Assembly (NCBI GenBank): GCA_020430675.1
Contig: JAGQJJ010000064.1
Coordinates: 1-11,150 of the forward strand
Length of the DNA: 11,150 bases
Origin: Myxococcales bacterium
GTDB lineage: Bacteria; Myxococcota; Bradymonadia; UBA7976; UBA1532
Direction: 5' to 3'
Part shown: positions 1-6,268 of the stretch, in pieces
Position numbering within the stretch: the first letter of the stretch is position 1
Layout of the letters: each line of letters starts with the position of its first letter
The notes under the pieces: generated by a model
The model's input: only the letters and a program-made list of their open reading frames with translations
What the model was told of the DNA's origin: nothing
Database searches by the model: none
Made by a program: the position numbers and the translations under genes

Positions 1-30
1 GTCGACCGGCAACAGCGCCCGCGCGGTCAT
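1..30 (-). CDS. 5' end of an unidentified gene (partial)
   Basis: The stop codon of the upstream lipoprotein gene (TGA, 29-27) overlaps an ATG at 30-28 in the four-base ATGA arrangement typical of translationally coupled genes. The frame stays open to the window edge and reads MTARALLPVD. Only ten codons are visible, so no family or function can be given. The case rests on the overlap geometry and on the tight packing of the two preceding genes on this strand. It could be a chance ATG. Confidence 0.35.
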   Translation of the reverse strand, partial: MTARALLPVD

Positions 31-593
31 CGGCGAGCTTCGAAGTTCGTCCACCGCCAGCTATTGGCCCCGTGATTGTGCAAGTGCACAAAGATCGGCG
101 TGCCCGCGGGCACCGCCTCGGCAACGACCGCGTCGATGTCGAAGACCGCCTCCGGCCCGGGGATCGGGATGTGCTGTTCCCAGAGCACCTGCGCCCCCAC
201 GCCGAGCGCCACATGGGCCTCGGCCGCCTCGGGTGCATACAGCGCCAGGTGCCACAGCGAGCCGACCACATGGTCGCCGGGGCGCAGATCGACGGGCAGC
301 GGCTGAGCGAAGGTGGCGTAGTGGCAGCTGTCGGTGGTGACCTCGAAGGTGGTGTATTCGCGGCCATAGCCGTCGGTCGGACAGTCGACCTCGGCGGGGC
401 GATGGTCGGCAAATGGATCGTCGGCGGCGGCGACGGGCTGCCACGCGCTGATGTCGCCCACCTCCACCTCGCCCGTCCAACCCATGTCGGCGGCCGCCGG
501 GGCCTCCGCGGCATCGTCGCACGCCGAGAGCGCCACGACCGCCGCCAGCGCGAGCGCCACCTGACCCATCACGCGGCCTGGGCGACGAGGCAT
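27..593 (-). CDS. Predicted lipoprotein of unknown function
   Basis: The 188-residue protein begins with a lipoprotein signal peptide: a basic n-region (MPRRPGR), a hydrophobic stretch at about 10-21 and a lipobox LSAC ending at Cys25. Asp26 and Asp27 follow the lipidated Cys; in E. coli such residues favour inner-membrane retention, but this may not hold here. The mature part has two cysteines (71 and 90) that could form a disulfide, a mostly beta-like pattern and a C-terminal HLHNH motif (170-174). I do not recognise the family. The ATG at 593 overlaps the 3' end of the acetyltransferase gene by 25 bases. The alternative ATG at 569 makes a neat TGATG overlap but drops all the positive charges of the signal peptide, so 593 is preferred. 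It is probably cotranscribed with the acetyltransferase. A small ligand-binding or jelly-roll-like domain is possible but unsupported. Confidence 0.82.
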   Translation of the reverse strand: MPRRPGRVMGQVALALAAVVALSACDDAAEAPAAADMGWTGEVEVGDISAWQPVAAADDPFADHRPAEVDCPTDGYGREYTTFEVTTDSCHYATFAQPLPVDLRPGDHVVGSLWHLALYAPEAAEAHVALGVGAQVLWEQHIPIPGPEAVFDIDAVVAEAVPAGTPIFVHLHNHGANSWRWTNFEARR

Positions 594-1081
594 TGCAACA
601 GCACCACATCGATGAAGCGGGTGCCCGTCCAGCCGACCTCGCGCTGCGTGCCGACCACCTCGAACCCGGCTGCGGCGAACAGGCGCTCCGAGGGCGCGTT
701 GCCAGCGATGATGCGGGCCACGAGGTGGTGATAACCAGCCGTCGGCGCCCGTTTGCGGAGCTGGTCGGTCAGCGCCCGACCCAGCCCGCGGCGCGCGCGG
801 TCGGCGCGCACATAGATCGAAATCTCGGCGGCGACGCGATAGCCCGGCCGGTCGCTCCAGGGCTTCAGCCGGCCCCAGCCCACCACCTGATCGCCTTCTT
901 CGGCCACCACCACCACCACCGCCGGATCCGCGCCGGCGATCTCATCGAAGAACCGCTGCGCCGGCAGCGGCCGGGGGTCGAGCGTCACGTCGCCCCGCGC
1001 CACCGACTCGGCGTAGATCGCCGCGATGGCCTCGGCGTCAGCCGGGCGGGCGGGGCGCAGCGCGATGGGCGCGTCGAGCAT
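569..1081 (-). CDS. GNAT N-acetyltransferase, phosphinothricin acetyltransferase-like
   Basis: This 170-residue protein matches the single-domain GNAT fold that transfers acetyl from acetyl-CoA to an amine. The N-terminal pattern IALRPARPADAEAIAAIY (6-23), the central GWGRLKPW (68-75) and EISIYV (86-91), the acetyl-CoA pyrophosphate loop RRGLG (97-101), N128/S131, GF (139-140) and the end pattern with FIDVVLLQ all resemble the PAT/MnaT subgroup, whose members acetylate phosphinothricin, methionine sulfone or related amino acids. The true substrate cannot be read from sequence. The start at 1081 is chosen because GGAG lies five bases upstream (1090-1087) and homology begins right after it; a longer frame reaching 1168 adds unrelated basic residues. 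A run of five valines (55-59) comes from a CAC/GTG repeat. It is first in a leftward operon with the lipoprotein, behind a GC hairpin and a possible promoter. Confidence 0.9.
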   Translation of the reverse strand: MLDAPIALRPARPADAEAIAAIYAESVARGDVTLDPRPLPAQRFFDEIAGADPAVVVVVAEEGDQVVGWGRLKPWSDRPGYRVAAEISIYVRADRARRGLGRALTDQLRKRAPTAGYHHLVARIIAGNAPSERLFAAAGFEVVGTQREVGWTGTRFIDVVLLQCLVAQAA

Positions 1082-1101
1082 GGCCTCTCCACGGGCGCGA
1101 C

Positions 1102-1127
1102 GGGCCCGGCAGACTTTCGCCGGGCCC
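1102..1127 (-). other. Perfect GC hairpin in the acetyltransferase leader
   Basis: Nine-base arms GGGCCCGGC and GCCGGGCCC (1102-1110 and 1119-1127) pair perfectly around an eight-base loop, about 20 bases before the acetyltransferase start. The inner arm can instead pair with 1129-1135 (GGCCCGG), so two mutually exclusive stems can be drawn. There is no T-run, so it is not a standard intrinsic terminator in either direction. It could be a leader regulatory structure, a protein-binding dyad or a by-product of GC-rich sequence. Confidence 0.45.
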
Positions 1128-1140
1128 CGGCCCGGATCGT

Positions 1141-1169
1141 TTGTCGGCCGGGCGTGCGCCGATGTCAAC
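1141..1169 (-). promoter_or_regulatory. Candidate sigma70-type promoter for the leftward operon
   Basis: On the minus strand a perfect TTGACA (1169-1164) is followed after 17 bases by GACAAA (1146-1141), only a 3/6 match to TATAAT. It would start transcription near 1134, just ahead of the leader hairpin. The -35 match and the position in a divergent intergenic region are the support; the -10 box is weak. Confidence 0.3.
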
Positions 1170-1178
1170 GGTGTGCCT

Positions 1179-1206
1179 TGCGACAGTCAGCGAGAAGCGC
1201 TTTATT
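1179..1206 (+). promoter_or_regulatory. Candidate promoter for the repeat lipoprotein gene
   Basis: TTGCGA (1179-1184), a 16-base spacer and TTTATT (1201-1206, 4/6 match to TATAAT) lie about 30 bases before the ATG at 1236. The -10 region is one of the few AT-rich patches in the window. The predicted start of transcription would leave a short leader carrying GGAG at 1224-1227. Confidence 0.35.
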
Positions 1207-1235
1207 GGCAGCAGTGGTCGAGTGGAGTGTTTGCG

Positions 1236-2711
1236 ATGGCTGATCGAGCGACGAGTGGCGCCCTTTTCAGCGGGGCGCGCCGTCAAGCCAGGGTGGCAGG
1301 GGTCTTGGCAGTGGGGCTTTGCGCACTGGCGTGCGAAGGTGAGCCCCGCGAGTCGCTTGAGCTGCCGCCCGCGCCCGTCTACGACGATACGCCCGTCGGC
1401 TACGAGTTCCCCGAGGTCGCGCCCGGCCCCGAGGTCGCCTGGATTCGCACCGGCCGCCTGCTCGCCTTCCCGAGCCGCCTGTGGACGCGGAGCGACCCCG
1501 AGACCTCGCTCGCCGATCTGGTCGAGTACCCCAACTCCGCTCAGGTCGTGCAGATGCGCGACGGCACGTTCGAGTTGTCGGCCACCTACATGCGCTCGAT
1601 CGAGCGATTGACCTGGGGCCTCGCCACCCGCTGCCCTCTGTACGACATGCCGCCCCCCTACCCGATCGACCCGACCCTGCCCGCCGACGCGCCGGGCAAC
1701 GCGGTCCACGTCGAGACCGAGGGCGAGCCGAGGTGGGGTGCATGGGCCAGCGCGATTCTGCCGGGCACCTTGCGCGATGAGCCGCTCGTGGCCGTCGGCC
1801 AGGCCAGAAGAGGCCTGGCGATGTGCGCCTTCCTCGAAGAAGACGTGCCCGAAGACTGGGTGGCCCGTGGCCATTTCTACCCGTTTGCCGACGCCTCGGC
1901 CGCCGACGGCGCCATCACCGGCACCGTCGAGGTCGAGCACAAGAACGACACCGCGTTCGTGACCGTCGCGCTGAGCGGCCTCGACCCGATGCGGACCTAC
2001 GCCGCCCATCTGCACACTTTGCCCTGCCAGTCGGACGACGGCGGCGAGGGCTACCTCGTGAAGCCCGGCCGCGAAGACCTGGGGCGCCGCAACGAGGTGT
2101 GGCCCGCGGTCGTGCCGCGCGCTGACGGCACCTCGCTCGGGCGGGCCATCGTCGGCGGCGTGCTGCGCAGCGACGCGCAGTCGGTGGTGGTGCACCGCCT
2201 GTCCGACGGCGACGAGCCGGCCGTGGCCTGCGCCAATCTGACGCGCACCCGTCATGTGCCGCTCATCACCGAGGCCGAGATGCACGTCACGCCGACCGGC
2301 GCCGCCAGGCCGTACAGCAGCGCCGAAGCGAAGGCCACGATGGTGCGCCAGCTCGATGGCACCACGCGCATCAGCCTCGACGTCACCGGCCTGCCGCCGG
2401 GGGGCACCTACCCCGCGTATCTGGGCGACACGCTCTGCAAGTTGACCTACTTCGACGGCCCCAAGCCGTATCGCATCGACCGCAGCATCACCGAGCCCGA
2501 TCCGAGCAACGAGGTGTGGCTGCCGCTGACGCCGCGCCGGAACATGCACGCTTCGGCGGCGGTGGTCGTGCCGGCGGTCCTGCGGGCCGACGCGCTGTCG
2601 ATCATCATCAGCGCGGCCGACGACCCCGAGCAGCCCCTCTTCTGCCTGTCATTTGCCGACGAGGGCATTCTGGCGGCCCAGACCAGGTGGGGCTGGACCC
2701 TGGAGCGTTGA
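1236..2711 (+). CDS. Lipoprotein with three tandem SodC-like/CHRD-like domains
   Basis: The 491-residue protein has a signal peptide with a basic n-region and lipobox ALAC at Cys33, so it is probably anchored in the envelope. The ATG at 1236 has GGAG eight bases upstream; longer in-frame starts only add basic intergenic sequence. Three repeats follow at about 86-200, 212-335 and 345-473. Each has Cys, then Asn 22-24 residues on (C133/N155, C264/N286, C401/N425), then Arg exactly 25 further (R180, R311, R450), then a second Cys 17-21 later (C197, C332, C470). Repeat 2 aligns with Cu,Zn superoxide dismutase: HLH (258-260), a disulfide-type Cys264, SVVVH (316-320) and ACANL. It lacks the bridging His (Tyr273) and the catalytic Arg (Ala329). 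Repeats 1 and 3 lack the metal histidines. Superoxide dismutase activity is therefore unlikely; a structural or binding role is inferred. CHRD is the alternative family. The gene ends 51 bases before pheS. Confidence 0.87.
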   Translation: MADRATSGALFSGARRQARVAGVLAVGLCALACEGEPRESLELPPAPVYDDTPVGYEFPEVAPGPEVAWIRTGRLLAFPSRLWTRSDPETSLADLVEYPNSAQVVQMRDGTFELSATYMRSIERLTWGLATRCPLYDMPPPYPIDPTLPADAPGNAVHVETEGEPRWGAWASAILPGTLRDEPLVAVGQARRGLAMCAFLEEDVPEDWVARGHFYPFADASAADGAITGTVEVEHKNDTAFVTVALSGLDPMRTYAAHLHTLPCQSDDGGEGYLVKPGREDLGRRNEVWPAVVPRADGTSLGRAIVGGVLRSDAQSVVVHRLSDGDEPAVACANLTRTRHVPLITEAEMHVTPTGAARPYSSAEAKATMVRQLDGTTRISLDVTGLPPGGTYPAYLGDTLCKLTYFDGPKPYRIDRSITEPDPSNEVWLPLTPRRNMHASAAVVVPAVLRADALSIIISAADDPEQPLFCLSFADEGILAAQTRWGWTLER

Positions 2712-2752
2712 TCCGGGGCGGCGGCTCTGATACGTCCCTTCGCCTGATCGCG

Positions 2753-2758
2753 AGGAGG
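2753..2758 (+). promoter_or_regulatory. Strong ribosome binding site of pheS
   Basis: AGGAGG, a full Shine-Dalgarno match, ends four bases before the ATG at 2763. It fixes the pheS start and is among the strongest ribosome binding sites in the window. I see no T-box or leader peptide in the short 51-base gap before it. Confidence 0.75.
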
Positions 2759-2762
2759 ACGA

Positions 2763-4298
2763 ATGTCGGAGTTGAGGCTGACTGAAGAAGGCGCCGCGGT
2801 CTGGCGGGTGCTCGTCGACGGCGGGCGCGACGTGGCCGCCCTGGTCGCCGCCACCGGGCTCGACCAGAGCCAGGTGATGGTCATCGCCCAGGCCGCCGTC
2901 GAAGCGGGCCACGCCACGCTCGATGAGATCGCCCGCGAAGAGCTCGACCCCGCCGACGACGCCGCCGCGCGCTTGAGCGCCGGCCTGCCCGAGCGCCGCG
3001 CCGCGGCCCTGCTCGCCGAGAAGGGCGGGCGCCTGGCCATGCCCGCGTTTGTCGCCGCCGCCGGTGAGGTCGACATCGCGGTCAACGAGGTCTTCCGCTG
3101 GGGCGGCGCGCGCGGCTGGATCACCCGTGAAAAAGGCGCCGGCGGCCCGCCCGAGGTGGTGCTGACCGACGCTGGCCGCGCCGCGCTGGGCGCCGAGGCC
3201 GACGACGAGCGCGCGTTGGCCCGCGCGCTGGCCGGCACCCGCTTCCTCGATGAGATGCCCGACCTCGACGCCGACGCCGTGCGCACCCTGCTGGGCAAAC
3301 GCGGCGAGCTGGCGAAGCTGCGCAAGCGCACGCGCCGCGTCGTGGCGCTGACCGACGCCGGCCGCGCCGCCTGGCAGGCCGGGGCGCGCATCGTCAAGGA
3401 GCGCAACGCGCTGACCCAGGCCGACCTGCGCTCGGGCGAGTGGCGCGACATCGACCTGCGCCGCGCCGACGTCACCCTGCCCGCCGCGCGCATCACCGCC
3501 GCCAAGACGCACCCGGTGCGCAAGATCATCGAGCAGACGCGCCGCGCCTTCCTCGAACTCGGCTTCGAAGAGGTCGCCTCGCCCGCGGTCGAGAGCGCGT
3601 TCTGGAACTTCGACGCCCTGTTCCAGCCGCAGGACCACCCCGCACGCGATATGCAGGACACCTTCTACATGGCCGACCCGGCCGAAGCCGCCCTGCCGCG
3701 GCCCGAGTTCGTGGCCAACGTGAAAGCGGCCCACGAAGACGGCGGCGGCACCGGCTCGACGGGCTGGGGTTACTCGTGGCGCGCCGATCGCGCCGAGAAG
3801 GTCGTCCTGCGCACGCACACCACCGCCGCGACGATTCGCGCGCTGGCCCGCCATCCGCAGCCGCCCTACAAATGCTTCTGCGTCGGCTGGACGCACCGCA
3901 ACGAGACGCTCAGCTACAAGCACCTGCCCGTCTTCCATCAGGTCGATGGCATCGTGATCGACAAGGACGCCAACCTCGCGACCCTGCTCGGCACCCTGGG
4001 CGCCTTCTACCGGAAGATGGGCTTTCCCGAGGTGAAGTTCAAACCGGCCTTCTACCCCTACACCGAGCCGAGCGTCGACGTGATGGTCTATATGCCCTCG
4101 CGCGGCAAATGGATCGAGATGGGCGGCAGCGGCATCTTCCGGCCCGAGGTCACCGAACCCTTCGGCTGCACCCACCCGGTGCTGGCCTGGGGCCTGGGCA
4201 TCGAGCGCCTGGCCATGCTGCGCCTGGGCTTCGCCGACATCCGCGAGCTGTACCAGGGCGGGCTCGACACCGTGGAAGGGGTGCCGTTGTGCCGATAG
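2763..4298 (+). CDS. pheS: Phenylalanine-tRNA ligase alpha subunit, archaeal/eukaryotic type
   Basis: This 511-residue class II synthetase subunit activates phenylalanine with ATP and charges tRNA-Phe in the cytoplasm as an (alpha-beta)2 enzyme with PheT. Residues 1-230 look like tandem winged-helix domains, with a repeated LTDAGRAA wing element at 135-142 and 197-204. The catalytic core follows: motif 1 from HP250, the archaeal-type signature WNFDALFQPQDHPA (281-294), LRTHTT (349-354), motif 2 with Arg379-Asn-Glu381 and FHQ (391-393), the phenylalanine-pocket region PYTEPS (432-437), and motif 3 GLGIERL (477-483). This long form with an N-terminal winged-helix array is the archaeal/eukaryotic class, about 500 residues; standard bacterial PheS is shorter with an N-terminal coiled coil. 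The segment after motif 2's RNET reads LSYKHLPV where archaeal enzymes I recall have an ATH/AEF-like pattern. The ATG has AGGAGG upstream. It overlaps pheT by ten bases. Confidence 0.95.
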   Translation: MSELRLTEEGAAVWRVLVDGGRDVAALVAATGLDQSQVMVIAQAAVEAGHATLDEIAREELDPADDAAARLSAGLPERRAAALLAEKGGRLAMPAFVAAAGEVDIAVNEVFRWGGARGWITREKGAGGPPEVVLTDAGRAALGAEADDERALARALAGTRFLDEMPDLDADAVRTLLGKRGELAKLRKRTRRVVALTDAGRAAWQAGARIVKERNALTQADLRSGEWRDIDLRRADVTLPAARITAAKTHPVRKIIEQTRRAFLELGFEEVASPAVESAFWNFDALFQPQDHPARDMQDTFYMADPAEAALPRPEFVANVKAAHEDGGGTGSTGWGYSWRADRAEKVVLRTHTTAATIRALARHPQPPYKCFCVGWTHRNETLSYKHLPVFHQVDGIVIDKDANLATLLGTLGAFYRKMGFPEVKFKPAFYPYTEPSVDVMVYMPSRGKWIEMGGSGIFRPEVTEPFGCTHPVLAWGLGIERLAMLRLGFADIRELYQGGLDTVEGVPLCR

Positions 4299-6106
4299 TG
4301 AGCATCGACGCGGCGCGGCTCAACGCGCTGATGGAGAAGACCTACACCGCCGAGACGCTGACCGATGCGCTCGAGCAGATCGGGTGCGACGTCGAAGATG
4401 TCATCGAGCTGACGCGCTACCGCTGCCCCAACTGCGCCGCGCTCAACGAAGGCAGCCTGGGCGCCGACACGGTCAAGAAATGCGGCGTCTGCGGCCACGC
4501 GCAGGAAGAAGGCTTCGCGGTCGTCGACACCGTCACCGCCATCCGCCTCGACCTGCTCGCCGCCCGCCCCGACCTGTTCGACATCGGCGGCCTCGCCCGC
4601 GCCCTGCGCGGTTATCTGGGCGAGGTGCGCGGCCTGCCGAAGTACCCCACCAAGCCTTGCGAGGTGGTGGTGCACGTCGACCCCGGCGTGCGCGCGCCCG
4701 ACAGCCTGTGGCCCTTCATCGCCTGCGCGGTGGTCGAGGTGCAGCCGCTCGATGACGAGTCGCTGGCCACCATCATGAAGATGCAGGAGAACCTGCACTG
4801 GGGCGTTGGCCGCGACCGCAAGCTGGCTTCGATCGGCGTCTATGACCTCGACACGGTCGAGAAGCGCATCCACTTCCGCACGCTCGACCCCGACCACGAG
4901 CCGTTCGAGCCGCTGGGCATGCCCGGCGTGCAGATGACCGGCCGGCAGATTCTGGCCGAGCACCCGAAGGGCATGGCCTACGCCCATGTCATCGCCGACC
5001 ACGCGCGCTATCCGCTGCTGATCGACGCCAAGGGAGTGGTGCTCTCGATGCCGCCGATCATCAACAGCGAGCCGACCAAGGTGCGCGTCGGCAGCCGGCG
5101 GCTGTTCATCGACGTGACCGGCCGCAGCAAGGCGGCGGTGACCAATAGCCTCAACATGATGGTCTCTTCGCTGGCCGAGCTGGGCGGGCAGGTGTTCACC
5201 GTCACGATTCATGACGGCGACACGAAGCGCATCACGCCCGACCTGACGCCGCGCCACCACGAGGTCGAGCTGGCCAAAGCGAAGCAGTGGCTCGGCCTGC
5301 CGCTCGACGCCGACTCGCTGACCGACTGCTTCGAGCGCATGCGCCTCGACGTGGCCCCGCTCGACGCCGAGCGCACGCGCTTTGCGGTGACCTGCCCGGC
5401 CTTCCGCAGCGACATCCGCCATATGGTCGACCTGCTCGAAGACGCGGCCATCGGCTTCGGCTACGAGAACATCAAACCGGCGCTCGTGCCCACGATGACC
5501 GTCGGCGGCGCCCGCCCCGAAGAGGCGCGCAGCGAGCTGGTGCGGCAGGCGATGTTCGGCCTGGGCTACACCGAGGTCATGAGCCTGCCCATGACCACCG
5601 AAGCCGACCACTTCACCAAGCTGCGCCTGCCGGTGCCCGAGCGCTTCGTGCGCGTGGCCAACCCCAAGCTCAAGGCGCTGACGGTGGTGCGCTCGCACCT
5701 GATGGGCGGCGTGCTCGCTGCGCTCTACGAGAACCGGCGCCGCCCGATGCCGGTGCGTCTGTTTGAACTCGACAACTGCGTGCGCCTCGACGACGCCGGG
5801 CTCAACGGCGTGGTCGAAGAGCGCCGACTGTGCTTCGCCGACATCGGCCCCGACGCCGGCTACGCGGTCAGCCGCGCCAACCTCGACGCGCTGCTCTTCG
5901 AGCTGGGCCAGACCGCGACCTACGAGGCGGTCGAGCACCCGAGCTTCACCACCGGCCGCGTGGCGCGCTTCACCACCGATGGCGGCCTCGAAGGCCATAT
6001 CGGCGAGCTGCACCCTGAAGCGCTGGTCGCGTTTGGCCTCGACCTGCCCGTCGGCCTGGTTGAGCTGCGGGTCGCGACCCTTGAATGGGCTGACGGCGAG
6101 AGTTAG
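4289..6106 (+). CDS. pheT: Phenylalanine-tRNA ligase beta subunit, archaeal type, with a four-Cys insertion
   Basis: The 605-residue beta subunit supplies the tRNA-binding, editing and structural modules of the enzyme. The GTG at 4289 is chosen because GGAAGG ends nine bases upstream and the resulting MPIVSID start resembles archaeal PheT N-termini; another GTG at 4298 is possible. Core family features are GGLARALRGYLG around 94-105, the B3/B4 editing region (about 110-270) with SMPPIINSEPT, and the B5-like module with FRSDIRHMVDLLEDAAIGFGY. A catalytic-like (inactive class II) domain follows to the end. No C-terminal B8 anticodon-binding domain is evident, as expected for the archaeal type. 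Residues 46-68 hold C46-x2-C49 and C65-x2-C68, a zinc-ribbon-like pair of knuckles that I do not recall in ordinary archaeal PheT. It overlaps pheS by ten bases, so the two are surely cotranscribed and probably translationally coupled. Confidence 0.93.
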   Translation: MPIVSIDAARLNALMEKTYTAETLTDALEQIGCDVEDVIELTRYRCPNCAALNEGSLGADTVKKCGVCGHAQEEGFAVVDTVTAIRLDLLAARPDLFDIGGLARALRGYLGEVRGLPKYPTKPCEVVVHVDPGVRAPDSLWPFIACAVVEVQPLDDESLATIMKMQENLHWGVGRDRKLASIGVYDLDTVEKRIHFRTLDPDHEPFEPLGMPGVQMTGRQILAEHPKGMAYAHVIADHARYPLLIDAKGVVLSMPPIINSEPTKVRVGSRRLFIDVTGRSKAAVTNSLNMMVSSLAELGGQVFTVTIHDGDTKRITPDLTPRHHEVELAKAKQWLGLPLDADSLTDCFERMRLDVAPLDAERTRFAVTCPAFRSDIRHMVDLLEDAAIGFGYENIKPALVPTMTVGGARPEEARSELVRQAMFGLGYTEVMSLPMTTEADHFTKLRLPVPERFVRVANPKLKALTVVRSHLMGGVLAALYENRRRPMPVRLFELDNCVRLDDAGLNGVVEERRLCFADIGPDAGYAVSRANLDALLFELGQTATYEAVEHPSFTTGRVARFTTDGGLEGHIGELHPEALVAFGLDLPVGLVELRVATLEWADGES

Positions 6107-6268
6107 ATGCCCCGGACGGAGATGCCAATGCGGTTGCGACGGTCGGACACGCCGATGCCGGCGTTGCTCCTCCTCGACGTGCCTTCAGCACGCCTGTGTC
6201 GTCGCGCCTTGGCCTCGACGCGCCCGTCGCGCCGCAACCGCCTTGTCACTCTCGTCCGGGTCATCTGA
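6107..6268 (+). CDS. Possible small ORF between pheT and the methyltransferase gene
   Basis: An ATG begins directly after the pheT stop (TAGATG). Its frame runs 53 codons to a TGA that overlaps the methyltransferase ATG as TGATG, so it fills the gap exactly. The product would be rich in Arg (start MPRTEMPMRLRRSD) with a short hydrophobic patch. There is no convincing ribosome binding site, and chance frames of this length are common in GC-rich DNA. It could instead be a coupling leader for the next gene or non-coding. It is also the in-frame extension past the pheT stop. If it is not a gene, this 161-base gap holds no terminator or promoter that I can see. Confidence 0.25.
   Translation: MPRTEMPMRLRRSDTPMPALLLLDVPSARLCRRALASTRPSRRNRLVTLVRVI

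Noticed and set aside
900..922. A run of CAC triplets that reads as poly-His on the plus strand.
   Set aside because: On the minus strand it encodes the five valines of the acetyltransferase core strand; there is no supporting gene on the plus strand. The short triplet run is not a convincing phase-variation tract.
1026..1235. N-terminal extension of the repeat lipoprotein, upstream of 1236.
   Set aside because: It runs through the divergent promoter region and into the acetyltransferase gene, would bury the signal peptide inside the protein, and a good GGAG site supports the ATG at 1236.
4088..6013. Long open frame on the minus strand opposite pheT, and similar antisense frames opposite the adaptor gene (8947-11052) and the repeat lipoprotein (1038-2549).
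   Set aside because: They lie entirely across strong homologous genes, have low-complexity His/Arg/Gly/Ala composition and no recognisable domain; long antisense frames are expected in GC-rich coding DNA.
6104..6268. Readthrough of the pheT TAG stop into the following in-frame 53 codons as a C-terminal extension.
   Set aside because: No readthrough signal or conserved domain is visible, and PheT already ends at the family's normal position.
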